The notes under the pieces were generated by a model. That model was given only the letters and a program-made list of their open reading frames with translations, did not search any database and was not told the DNA's origin. Positions 15,314 to 22,587 of a stretch of DNA of 22,587 bases are shown piece after piece. Positions within the stretch are counted from its first letter, which is position 1. The number at the start of each line of letters is the position of its first letter. This DNA is from Anaerolineae bacterium (GTDB lineage Bacteria; Chloroflexota; Anaerolineae; Promineifilales; Promineifilaceae): positions 1 through 22,587 of the forward strand of contig JANQGC010000227.1 in assembly GCA_028277515.1 (NCBI GenBank), in the 5' to 3' direction. The translations under genes were made by a program, and so were the position numbers.

Positions 15314-16351
15314 TTAGGGCCGGTAAAAGGCGCTTTGGGGGTAAAAGTCAGCCCAGGCCCAGTCGTAGGAGGTCAGGGTGGGGAGTTGACGCAAGGCAGT
15401 GCCGCTGAGGGGACCGGAGAGGGCCAGGCCGGTGGATGGATCCCAGGTGCTGTCCGTTTCCTGGTCACGTAGAAGGCCGTCTTCAAGCTGGAAGGTCAGG
15501 GGTCCATTTTCGTGTAGACGGCTGTAAACGGCCGTTTCTTCTCCTTCAGCCCAGACCAAAAGCGGCGTCTTTCCTAACTGGTCCTGGATGATGCCCACGG
15601 CAGCGATATCTTTATAGTAATAGGCACGGGCATCACGGCCTAAAACGATCCCAACCACGAAATCAGGATCAAATTTCTGGTGTCGCCAACCTGCTCGCGG
15701 CAGGTCGTTGCTCATTAACAAGGTGTTTGGATGTTTGTTAAGCCAGTTTTGCCAGCTTGTCACTTCGGAGGGCAAGAGAAAAAGCTCTGTGCCTTTGCGC
15801 CTGCCCTCTATGGCTCGGCCTGTCGGTTGTGACCAGATAGATTGCGTCTCGCGGTCCCACCATGTCATGGCGTTTTTGTATAATGCGCCGGCATTGCCAA
15901 ATATTTGGGTCTCGCCGTCGATGCGCCGGTCATGAACCATGCCGGTGTAGCAGAGCGGTCACCAGGTGACCAGGGTGGGCACCCCGGCCAATTCGTCGTT
16001 GACCATTTCTCGAAAGTGCAGCACGGAAATGGGATATGCTTTGGCTTCGCCGCCCCAGGCCGCACCGATGATGAGCGCCTCGCCAGGCAGGTCGGCCTGA
16101 TCGGCGGAGATGAAGGTTGGTTCGTAGACGGGCAAGATGGCGTCAAAGCCGAGGGTTAAGCCGTAGCGTGGATTTTCTTCTACCGCGACGCGGGGGTTGG
16201 TTCCGGCCTTGGGAATGGCTGCCTGGGGTGCGGACGGCCGGTTGGGATCGGGTGTGGGTAAGATGGCCTGTTGACCTGATGAATTTGCCTGGCCATCGAA
16301 TGAACAGGCACCCAGTAGGAGGGAGAAGGATAAAAATAAAATAACACGCAT
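15314..16351 (-). CDS. DUF3179-family lipoprotein with in-frame TGA at the CPLC motif: candidate selenoprotein
   Basis: Two frames, 16351-15962 and 15958-15314, are in the same phase and separated by a single TGA (15961-15959). Read through, they give one 345-residue protein. It has a lipoprotein signal (lipobox LGAC, Cys16), a Pro-rich spacer, then the DUF3179 core (GGEAKAYPISVLHFREMVND and LAGVPTLVTW). The TGA is followed by PLCYTGMVHDRRIDGETQIFG. As I recall the family, it has V-T-Y/W-C-P-L-C here, so TGA sits at the first Cys and the motif would be U-P-L-C. Sequence after the stop remains family-like to the end (DRETQSIWSQPTGRAIEG, a second KAYP-like unit RAYYYK). A SECIS-like hairpin follows the TGA. 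The alternatives are a nonsense mutation or a base-call error. The biochemical role is unknown; a thiol/selenol redox role is inference. Confidence 0.75.
15926..15945 (-). promoter_or_regulatory. Bacterial SECIS-like stem-loop downstream of the in-frame TGA
   Basis: On the mRNA, CCGGCAU pairs with AUG-(bulged A)-CCGG around the apical loop GGUUC, giving 7 base pairs with one bulged base. The loop GG begins 21 nt after the UGA. Bacterial SECIS elements have a G-rich start to the apical loop, a bulge in the stem and a similar distance (in E. coli fdhF, GGU 19-21 nt past UGA). The element lies inside the coding sequence, as expected in bacteria. Confidence 0.55.
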
Positions 16352-16404
16352 CAGTTATAGAATAAGCGGGGTGGTTTATTTTTCTGTAAGCTGGAAAACG
16401 ATTC

Positions 16405-16968
16405 TTAATTTATTATCAGACGCATGACATGGCGGCGGCTTCCGGCCATGCCGACTTCTTGGAATCCTGCGGCCTCAAATGCGGGTATTAGTCCCATGAA
16501 GCGGTAGCTGGGTGAATCAAGTTGGACTGGATAGGCTTCAACTATTTTAGCGCCATTTTTGTATGCGTGATCAACGGCGGCATCGATCATCTGCCGCATT
16601 AGACCTTGACCGCGATAGGGTCTCTGCACGAAAAAACAGACGATTGACCATACATCATTTGGGTTGTCTGTTTGATAATCCTTTCCCCCTAGGGGGCGAT
16701 AGGTCGGCCGCGGAGCGATGGAGCACCAGGCAATTGGATGGTCATCCAAATAAGCAAGTATGCCAATAGGCACGCCTCCTTCCACCCGTTTTTTAAGAGC
16801 GGCTTTACGACCCGGATTGTCTTTTATCTTTCTTTCCTCACCCTGGCGCCGCCAAAGCATGCACCAGCAGTACTTTGGACCACCTCTGCTTTCAAATAAA
16901 TGATCCAGATCCGGCCATCGCTCTATAGTGACATCTTTAAAGGTTATCTGTTTATCCTTGATATGCAT
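16405..16968 (-). CDS. GNAT-family N-acetyltransferase
   Basis: This 187-residue cytoplasmic enzyme has the GNAT core. Motif A is VQRPYRGQGLMRQMIDAAVD (acetyl-CoA pyrophosphate loop R-G-Q-G, about residues 117-125). It is preceded by the strand VWSIVCFFV and followed by the usual AAGF near the C-terminus. The N-terminal GGPKYCWCMLWRR is typical of a GNAT subgroup with a CWCMxWR motif. The acetyl acceptor is unknown. A TATAAT box ends 5 nt before the ATG and no ribosome site fits, so the mRNA is probably leaderless. It is followed by the DUF3179 gene 53 bp downstream on the same strand. Confidence 0.88.
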   Translation of the reverse strand: MHIKDKQITFKDVTIERWPDLDHLFESRGGPKYCWCMLWRRQGEERKIKDNPGRKAALKKRVEGGVPIGILAYLDDHPIAWCSIAPRPTYRPLGGKDYQTDNPNDVWSIVCFFVQRPYRGQGLMRQMIDAAVDHAYKNGAKIVEAYPVQLDSPSYRFMGLIPAFEAAGFQEVGMAGSRRHVMRLIIN

Positions 16969-16973
16969 GGACT

Positions 16974-16979
16974 ATTATA
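16974..16979 (-). promoter_or_regulatory. TATAAT -10 box of the GNAT gene (leaderless start)
   Basis: On the minus strand a perfect TATAAT is followed by AGTCC and then the ATG. Initiation 6-7 nt after the box would fall on or next to the A of the start codon. The -35 region (around TGGTTT) is weak. The adjacent gap 16980-17151 holds no convincing gene. Confidence 0.5.
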
Positions 16980-17151
16980 CATTGCTCAAGGACGAAACCA
17001 GGATGGACCATTGCAAGTAATTGTTTTGGGCAAAATCTGCTGAAACGATGTCCAATAAATTTTCCTGTGGTTTCATGGCATATTGGTGGTTTAGAAAAGA
17101 TGTGCTTGATAGTATGCGACCTATAAGGATGCCTTTAAGCGCCGGTTCTTT

Positions 17152-18079
17152 TTAATAGGGGCTGCATGACATGCAAGTGTAACCCTCTGCTGATAAGGTG
17201 TAACCGCCTTCACTCAAGACGATGATGCGATTACATTTATGGCAGCGGGTCGGCTCGTAGGTGGGCGGGTTGTTTAACACCTCAAAGTTGTATTCGTTGG
17301 TGCCGTAGTAGACGTACATCTCAGTTTCTAATTCGGCCAGGCATTTGGGGCAATCTTGCCAGTTTCCGTCATGCTCTTCATGTAGCGGTCATGGTTGCGG
17401 TAACAACTGTTGGTATCATAAGAAAAAAGTTGATAGCTGTTCACATCGTCGCAAACCCACTCGTTGCAGCAGGGGGTACGGGTGAGGTTTTCGATGTTGC
17501 CACACAGCTTGCACTGTTTTTCAAAAGTGGCGTCGATAGGTTTAATCGTTTTGCCGCTTGCGACCTGGGGCATCTGCGGGGCATAAGGGATGACCCCTTC
17601 TTGGGCCAGCATTTGCTGGAACTCGATTGGCAGCGACCGGGCATCAATGACCATACCTTGCGGCGTTTGCACCATCCAGGCAAGCATGTTGTTATCCATC
17701 AGGCTGGGCAATGTCCAGTCAGGATCGAAGTGGTACATATCAAACGTCTCTCGAATTTGGCGGGATTTTGCGGCGCCGGCCCTTTGCTGACGCCGAATGC
17801 CTGCCACAGGTCGGAGACGCGCATGGTTGGTTCAAAGCTCATATCGGAGAGGAAGTTGACCAGGCCAAGCGCATGAACAACCCCCGCCGCCCAGGTTTTG
17901 GCCTGGCCACGGGCAATGGGCGACGGCCGTTTGCGAGCCAAAGCAGCCGTCAAGTAGCGTGCATACTCGGCATATTCCTCATTCAAATGTTCGGCGCAAA
18001 CCGCATCCGTGATAGTAACAATGGCCTCGTATTTGGCCTGCATCTTTTGGGGTACTTTTAATGACTTTTTCGATTTCAT
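17152..18079 (-). pseudogene. DUF6398/zinc-binding protein gene broken by two frameshifts
   Basis: Three frames on the minus strand make one family-like protein. Piece 1 (from ATG 18079) is the DUF6398-like part: KVPQKMQAKYEAIVTITDAV, ARKRPSPIARGQAKTWAAG, ending at FGVSKG near 17785. Piece 2, in the -1 frame, continues GAAKSRQIRETFDMYHFDPD and reads through a Cys-rich block (CKLCGN, TPCCNEWVCDD) to NHDRY near 17380. Piece 3, in another frame, continues HEEHDGNWQDCPKCLAELETE to CMSCSPY and the TAA at 17152-17154. Each break is consistent with loss of one base; at the second, the usual TLCGY segment also seems missing. It may be a decayed gene or contain sequencing errors. Homologous proteins have several Cys pairs, probably zinc-binding; function unknown. 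Confidence 0.8.
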
Positions 18080-18209
18080 GGTTTTTTTCCAATGGAATGC
18101 TGTGTTATGTTCTTTGGGTCATGGCAGCATAAGTTTAACATGATTAGGTTGGATTGTCGTGAGTTCTGCTGGTTGCGAGAATGGGAAAATCGTTTCCATT
18201 TGCCAGGTT

Positions 18210-21200
18210 TTATTCACAGATGAGCGAGACGAGATCAGGCCACTGAAGAGGGTTGGCCGTCTCTAATTGTGATGGAGATGTGGCGGCCATTTCTTCCAGT
18301 AAGCGGAGGGCTTTTTGGCATGATAAATGGGAACTGGCGGGATGATTGGCGACAAAGTCGGCAATATTCCGGGCGAGTTCCGGGTCGGACATTGCAAAGT
18401 GATAATGAGCGAGGTGCAGTAAGCCCGATAGAACATCCGGAAATGGCTCCAAATTGGGCAAGAGGGAACATGCAGACTCAGCTTGAACGGCGGCAGCGGC
18501 CGATCGGTCAAGGGCTTGCAATAGATTGCCGGACATGGATCGGGCACAGAACAGCAGCGGTTGGTGTCCGGAGCGATCCGCGATGGCAGATGCTTCCTCA
18601 ACCAATGGTAGTCCCTCGCTATTGCGACCCAATTCATGCAGGAGATCGGCCTGCCGTAGCAGTAAGAAAGGTAGATCGCCCTGCGCGAGATGCCCGTGTA
18701 TGATGTTTATGGCCTGATCCAGGTGTTGATTGGCTTTTTGGAGATCGCCGTTGGCCTGGGCCAGATAGGCTGTTTCGGCCAGAGCACGGGCGATATAAAA
18801 GCCATTTTCCATACGCTCGGCCAGGGTTTGGAAGGCGGGCAGCGCGTTTTCTAGGCGGTCAAATTGACCGGTGCGGTTGTACAAATTCACTAACAGCGCC
18901 TGCAATGAGAGATCTAAATAAGTGTAACCCATCTCTTTCGCCAGTTGGTGTGCTTCTTCCAGCCGCGATTGGGCTTGAGCGTACTGCCCGGTGGCGATGT
19001 AAATCATGCCTAAGGTATCCATGGCATTGGTTTTTTCAGGCAGAGCACCTAACTCCTGGGCCAAATCGAAGGCTTGGGTGGCGAATTGTTGCGCTTCGCA
19101 CAGACGGCCGAGATTTTGCAGATTCATGGCCAGGTTGTTTTTGCGCCGCTCAATATTGAGCATATCACCCATTTCTTCGTATAGAGCCAATGTTTCCAGG
19201 TTTTGCAGTAGGGCAATCTCATGTTCGCCCTGGATGCTGAGCGCTACGGCTAAATTACCCTGGGCCAGGGCTTCGCCTCGTTTATGGCCAATTTTGCGTT
19301 CGATAGTCAAGGCTTCCTGAAGCACAGGCACCGCTTCTGCCAGGGAATCATCAATGATCGCCGTCCAGCCTATGGAAGAAAGGGCATTGGCCAATTTACG
19401 ATCATTACCCAGGTGGCGGTAGATGGCGATTGCCCGCCAATAATGCTCTTTCGCGGGGACGTAGTGACCTGTGTCGGTAAAGATACGGCCGCGTGTGTCA
19501 TGAATGTCGCCTATTAGTAGATCATCATTCAAGCGTGCGACTAGTTCCTGGGCTTTGCGTATATTTTTCTGTGCCCGGTCGTAATTTCCTCGCGCGCTGC
19601 CGACTTGCGCCTTGGCGATTAATAAGCGGCCGAGCAGCCGCTGCTGATCCGGATCACCCGCCTGATTGAACGCTTGCAGCGCTTGATCCAGCAGATGTTC
19701 ACCCTCCGGAAGCATACCCATCAGATCATAAAAGGTGACAAGGGCGGTAAGCGTGTCACTTACCAGCGCGGTTTGTTTGTTTTCAAGCGCCCAGTCCCAG
19801 GCCTGGTTCAGGTTGCCCAGCTCTTCTTTTAATGTATTGGATACCAGGTGAGGCGTTGGACCAAATAGTTTATCTTCCATACCGGCCAGCCAGGAGAGAT
19901 AAAAACGGCCGTGTTTCTCGGCGGCAGCGGCGGCGTCTCCCTTCGCGGAGAGCATCTCACCGGCATATTGCCGGGTCAGGGGGTGCATTAAATAACGGGA
20001 CTGCCCCTGGTGCGAAAGCAGTGCGTGGTCAATAATCTGGCTTAGTAAAAGTGGATCGGCCCCGGCGATGGCTTTTGCCGCTTCCTGGTTAAATCCATCG
20101 CGGCAAATGGAGAGGGTCTCCATGACGGTTTTTTCTTCACCAGAAAGAAGGTTCCAGGTGCTCTCAAAAATGGCACGCATGCTGCGCTGGCGTTGGGGAA
20201 TATCGCGCATGTCGGTTGCCAGGAGATCGAGGCCCTGTTCGAGAGCGGCCAGAATATCAGACAGGGGCATGGCGCGCAGCCAGGTAGCGGATAGCTGCAA
20301 GGCCAGGGGCAGGCCATCGATCAGGTGACAGAGCTGGTTAATGGAACGGGCATTTTCGGCCGTTAATGCAAACGATGCACGGACTTGAGCCGCGGAGCGT
20401 AAGAATAAGGAGACCGAAGCATAATCCCCCAGGCGTCGTGGATCCTCTTCTTCCGGCGGTGGCAGGGTCAGCCCCCTAAGGATGATGCGCCATTCAGCGC
20501 TGGTGTTAAATGGTTCGCGGCTGGTGACTAAAAATTTGATGTCCGGGCAAGCGGCCAATAATTCGGTGATAAGATCCGCCTGGTCGATCAGATGCTCGAA
20601 GTTATCCAGCACCAACAACATCTCTTTATTGGCCAGAAAATGAAGCAGGGCGGTGCGCGGGGAATCGGATCCGCTCAAGGGCGCATCTAAGGTGTTGGCC
20701 AGGGTCAGGGGCACGGCCGATCCGGATGTGAGGTCGGCCAGGCTGAAGAAGGCCACGCCATTGATAAAAAGAGTTTCTGCTTCACGATAGGCCTGGTGAG
20801 CGGCGGCAATGGCCAGCCGGGTTTTACCGCTGCCGCCCAGTCCGGTGATGGTCAGCAGGCGACATTCGGGGCCGGCCAAAAGTTCTTGAATGCGGCTTAA
20901 TTCTCGCTCTCTTCCGACCAATGGGCTGGCTTCATGAGGCAGGGGGAAGGCGGGTTTCTGGCGGGCAGCGCGCAGACGGCGAGCGAATGCGACCGTTTCG
21001 GCAGCAGGTTCCACTCCCAACTCCTGGCCTAATTCTGTGGAAAATTGTTTGTATTGGGCCAGGGCGGCATTTAATTGGCCGGTTCGCGCCAGAAAAGCCA
21101 TCAACCGGCGCTGGGCTTCCTCACGCCAGGGATCCAATTTGATAAGGCGGTGCAGATAGGTGATGCCAGCGGTGTAGTCTCGCTCAGCTTCGCTTTTTTC

Positions 21201-21683
21201 AATTAAATGTTCCAACAGGGCAGTAGCGGCTTCTCTCAATGATTGGCGTTGGGCGAGCTGCCAGTTTTCAAATTCGATTGCATCTTTCACATAGAAACCA
21301 TCTAAAAAATCACCGCGATAAAGATTAATGCCCGGTTCGGCCAGGTCGAAATTAGAGATGGCCTCATTAAATTGGGCCAGGTCCAAATCCAGGTTTGCCG
21401 CCGGATCAAAACCTACTTGTCCCGATTCGATGATCATGTAGGGGCCACATGTGCGACGCAGCACGGTCAAAGACTTAGTCAGGTTACGCCGGGCGGCGGC
21501 ATCAGGCATCTCGGCCCAAAGTAGACCGGCAAGGCTCTCGCGGCTGTGCAGTTGTCCGGTGGCCGCCAGGTAGTAGATAAGAGCTTCGGTTTTTGCTGTC
21601 TTGAACCGGGTCAGGCGACGGCCGTCCAGCCATATTTCGGGCTTTCCCAGCAGCTTGATTTGTAAAACAGTTTGTTTGCCCAT
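18210..21683 (-). CDS. SARP/BTAD-STAND-TPR large transcriptional regulator
   Basis: This is a 1157-residue regulator. Residues about 7-95 are an OmpR-like winged helix (LQIKLLGKPEIWLDG, ALIYYLAATGQLHSRESLA). Residues about 100-245 form the bacterial transcriptional activator domain (BTAD) with TPR-like helices. A STAND/NB-ARC ATPase follows: Walker A GLGGSGKT (about 281-288), Walker B LLVLDNFEHL (356-365), sensor TSRE (387-390), GLPLAL (457-462) and MHPLTRQY (about 566-573). From about 620 to the C-terminus there are many TPRs (A-x-x-Y-x-x-A types), with no C-terminal LuxR helix-turn-helix. It resembles AfsR-type regulators: ligand or partner binding to the TPRs would gate the ATPase and DNA binding. 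The target is unknown. It is divergent from the ROK gene. Confidence 0.92.
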   Translation of the reverse strand: MGKQTVLQIKLLGKPEIWLDGRRLTRFKTAKTEALIYYLAATGQLHSRESLAGLLWAEMPDAAARRNLTKSLTVLRRTCGPYMIIESGQVGFDPAANLDLDLAQFNEAISNFDLAEPGINLYRGDFLDGFYVKDAIEFENWQLAQRQSLREAATALLEHLIEKSEAERDYTAGITYLHRLIKLDPWREEAQRRLMAFLARTGQLNAALAQYKQFSTELGQELGVEPAAETVAFARRLRAARQKPAFPLPHEASPLVGRERELSRIQELLAGPECRLLTITGLGGSGKTRLAIAAAHQAYREAETLFINGVAFFSLADLTSGSAVPLTLANTLDAPLSGSDSPRTALLHFLANKEMLLVLDNFEHLIDQADLITELLAACPDIKFLVTSREPFNTSAEWRIILRGLTLPPPEEEDPRRLGDYASVSLFLRSAAQVRASFALTAENARSINQLCHLIDGLPLALQLSATWLRAMPLSDILAALEQGLDLLATDMRDIPQRQRSMRAIFESTWNLLSGEEKTVMETLSICRDGFNQEAAKAIAGADPLLLSQIIDHALLSHQGQSRYLMHPLTRQYAGEMLSAKGDAAAAAEKHGRFYLSWLAGMEDKLFGPTPHLVSNTLKEELGNLNQAWDWALENKQTALVSDTLTALVTFYDLMGMLPEGEHLLDQALQAFNQAGDPDQQRLLGRLLIAKAQVGSARGNYDRAQKNIRKAQELVARLNDDLLIGDIHDTRGRIFTDTGHYVPAKEHYWRAIAIYRHLGNDRKLANALSSIGWTAIIDDSLAEAVPVLQEALTIERKIGHKRGEALAQGNLAVALSIQGEHEIALLQNLETLALYEEMGDMLNIERRKNNLAMNLQNLGRLCEAQQFATQAFDLAQELGALPEKTNAMDTLGMIYIATGQYAQAQSRLEEAHQLAKEMGYTYLDLSLQALLVNLYNRTGQFDRLENALPAFQTLAERMENGFYIARALAETAYLAQANGDLQKANQHLDQAINIIHGHLAQGDLPFLLLRQADLLHELGRNSEGLPLVEEASAIADRSGHQPLLFCARSMSGNLLQALDRSAAAAVQAESACSLLPNLEPFPDVLSGLLHLAHYHFAMSDPELARNIADFVANHPASSHLSCQKALRLLEEMAATSPSQLETANPLQWPDLVSLICE

Positions 21684-21717
21684 GTCACTTTTCGCGATTA
21701 ATTCGCACCCGCTGGTT

Positions 21718-21723
21718 AGTATA
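21718..21723 (-). promoter_or_regulatory. TATACT -10 box upstream of the SARP-STAND gene
   Basis: On the minus strand TATACT lies 34 bp before the start codon at 21683. The -35 region is poor, as is usual for activator-dependent promoters. The ribosome site is also weak. Confidence 0.4.
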
Positions 21724-21770
21724 GCATCAAGCGGTTATGAATTGTTGATTTTTAACTAAGGAGATTATTA

Positions 21771-21803
21771 ATGAATCAGCAAAACAGAAATAAAGTGTTT
21801 TGA
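21771..21803 (+). CDS. Possible 10-codon leader ORF
   Basis: AAGGAGA lies 6 nt before an ATG that opens a 10-codon frame (MNQQNRNKVF) ending in TGA. The ribosome site is better than that of the ROK gene downstream. However, the frame lies upstream of the predicted ROK promoter, whose -35 box overlaps its stop. It may be a remnant, a tiny peptide, or chance. Confidence 0.2.
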   Translation: MNQQNRNKVF

Positions 21804-21828
21804 CAACGACCTCTACTTGAGTGATACT
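21800..21828 (+). promoter_or_regulatory. Sigma-70-like promoter of the ROK regulator
   Basis: TTGACA (21800-21805), a 17-nt spacer and GATACT (21823-21828) form a good promoter. The predicted start near 21835 falls inside the palindrome that follows. Confidence 0.6.
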
Positions 21829-21830
21829 TG

Positions 21831-21853
21831 CTTTGTGAATTAAGTTTACAAAG
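21831..21853. promoter_or_regulatory. Palindromic operator candidate for the ROK regulator
   Basis: CTTTGTGAA and TTTACAAAG are 9-bp arms (one mismatch) around a 5-bp centre. The element sits just after the -10 box and before the start codon at 21865, the right place for autorepression by the ROK-family repressor it precedes. AT-rich palindromes of this size are usual for NagC/XylR-like ROK proteins. Confidence 0.5.
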
Positions 21854-21864
21854 TGGGTAAAATT

Positions 21865-22587
21865 GTGAAAAAAGCGACCAGGAAACAGACCAAAACCCAT
21901 AACGCGCAGCTTGTATTGAAAACGATTTACCAACAGCGGGCGCTCAGCCGGGCGGATATCGCGCGGGCCACCCGGCTGACGCGGCCGACGGTGTCCAGTA
22001 TCGTCGCCGAGTTGATGGACAATGGGTTGGTGCAAGAGATTGGGCAGGGAGAATCGCAAGGAGGTAAGCCACCCATTCTGTTGGACCTGGTGCGAGATTC
22101 ATTCAATATCATTGGCGTCGATCTGGGCAATAGCGAGTTTCGTGGCGCCGTTTTTGATCTACGCGGCCGGAAAAAACTGGAAGTCAAGCTGCCGACGAAT
22201 GGGGCGGTTGGTGCGGATGCATTGACATTGGTTTACCAGTTGATCGACGACCTTGTCTCTCAAGGAGACCGGCCCGTCATGGGCATCGGAGTGGGCACAC
22301 CCGGTATTACCGACACCAACCAGGGGATCATTTATGAGGCGGTTAATTTGGGTTGGTCTGATTTGCCGCTGCGAGACTTATTGGCCGAACGGTACCAGGT
22401 TGCGGTGCATATCGCGAATGACAGCCAGGCGGCGGCGCTGGGTGAATTGTCTTTTGGCCGGGGAGATAAAATCTCCAACCTGGTGGTGATCAAGGCTGGC
22501 ATCGGGAACAGCGCGGGGATTGTGCTCGACGGCCGTGTTTTTGCCGGCGATCATGCCCGCCATCAACCACCGTCACGTGGCCAATCT
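21865..22587 (+). CDS. ROK-family transcriptional repressor (3' end outside window)
   Basis: The frame is open from GTG at 21865 to the right edge (241 codons). An in-frame GTG at 21853 is possible but lies inside the operator palindrome. Residues about 10-70 are a winged helix (LSRADIARATRLTRPTVSSI). From about 80 the ROK/actin-like ATPase fold starts with GVDLGNSEFRGAVFD, then GIGVGTPGITD and HIANDSQAAALGE (catalytic-Asp region). The sequence resembles NagC/XylR-type sugar-responsive repressors. The last 14 residues (HARHQPPSRGQS and the two before) do not look like the expected GxxGExGH zinc-site segment, so a frameshift near 22550 or divergence is possible. Its regulon is presumably to the right. 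Confidence 0.85.
   Translation, partial: MKKATRKQTKTHNAQLVLKTIYQQRALSRADIARATRLTRPTVSSIVAELMDNGLVQEIGQGESQGGKPPILLDLVRDSFNIIGVDLGNSEFRGAVFDLRGRKKLEVKLPTNGAVGADALTLVYQLIDDLVSQGDRPVMGIGVGTPGITDTNQGIIYEAVNLGWSDLPLRDLLAERYQVAVHIANDSQAAALGELSFGRGDKISNLVVIKAGIGNSAGIVLDGRVFAGDHARHQPPSRGQS

Noticed and set aside
15959..15961. TGA read as tryptophan (alternative genetic code)
   Set aside because: Several other genes here end in TGA at natural family ends (for example the 2Fe-2S subunit), tRNA-Trp reassignment is unknown in this group, and family alignment calls for Cys, not Trp.
16980..17151. 26-codon plus-strand frame (MAYWWFRKDV...) in the gap
   Set aside because: There is no ribosome site, no recognisable family and low length; chance is likely.
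17775..17795. Programmed -1 frameshift in the DUF6398 gene at AAAGGG
   Set aside because: The heptamer CAAAGGG does not fit X-XXY-YYZ with re-pairing in both sites, no clear downstream structure was seen, and a second unrelated break follows. Decay or error is simpler.

Overview
The window looks like a piece of a Chloroflexota genome, probably class Anaerolineae or a close relative. The GC content is mid-range. The gene families point the same way: zinc-ribbon/beta-propeller surface proteins, a lipoprotein with an EEPA-repeat linker, a SARP-type STAND regulator with TPRs, and DUF3179 and DUF6398 proteins. The palindrome ACGGCCGT is strongly over-represented. The taxon is inferred from these features; no rRNA or marker gene is present.

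Layout. Positions 1-4076 (minus strand) hold three consecutive genes for zinc-ribbon proteins. Two of them are membrane-anchored with extracytoplasmic TolB/PD40-like beta-propellers, one cut by the window edge. The middle one is a soluble coiled-coil/zinc-ribbon protein. Positions 4214-14987 (plus strand) hold the main system: a GntR/HutC repressor with its own promoter and a candidate operator, a BMP/PnrA-type lipoprotein, a nucleoside-class ABC importer (one double ATPase, two permeases), a CodA-like amidohydrolase deaminase, and a complete three-subunit molybdenum hydroxylase (FAD, 2x[2Fe-2S] and molybdopterin subunits). Spacing is tight or overlapping throughout except around the lipoprotein. 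A clear intrinsic terminator closes the unit. The logic is import of an N-heterocycle, hydrolytic deamination, then oxidative hydroxylation. The substrate cannot be fixed from sequence. Cytosine to uracil to barbiturate, or a purine base to xanthine/urate, would both fit.

Positions 14936-18079 hold small accessory genes: a possible small lipoprotein whose 5' end contains the terminator, a DUF3179 lipoprotein, a GNAT acetyltransferase and a DUF6398/zinc-binding gene broken by two frameshifts. The DUF3179 gene is interrupted by one in-frame TGA exactly where the family has the first Cys of its CPLC motif. A stem-loop of bacterial SECIS type follows at the right distance. This selenoprotein candidate is the most interesting signal in the window.

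Positions 18210-21683 (minus strand) encode a 1157-residue SARP/BTAD-STAND-TPR transcriptional regulator. A ROK-family repressor starts at 21865 on the plus strand with a good promoter and a palindromic operator, and runs off the right edge. No rRNA, tRNA, insertion sequence, prophage gene or CRISPR array was recognised.
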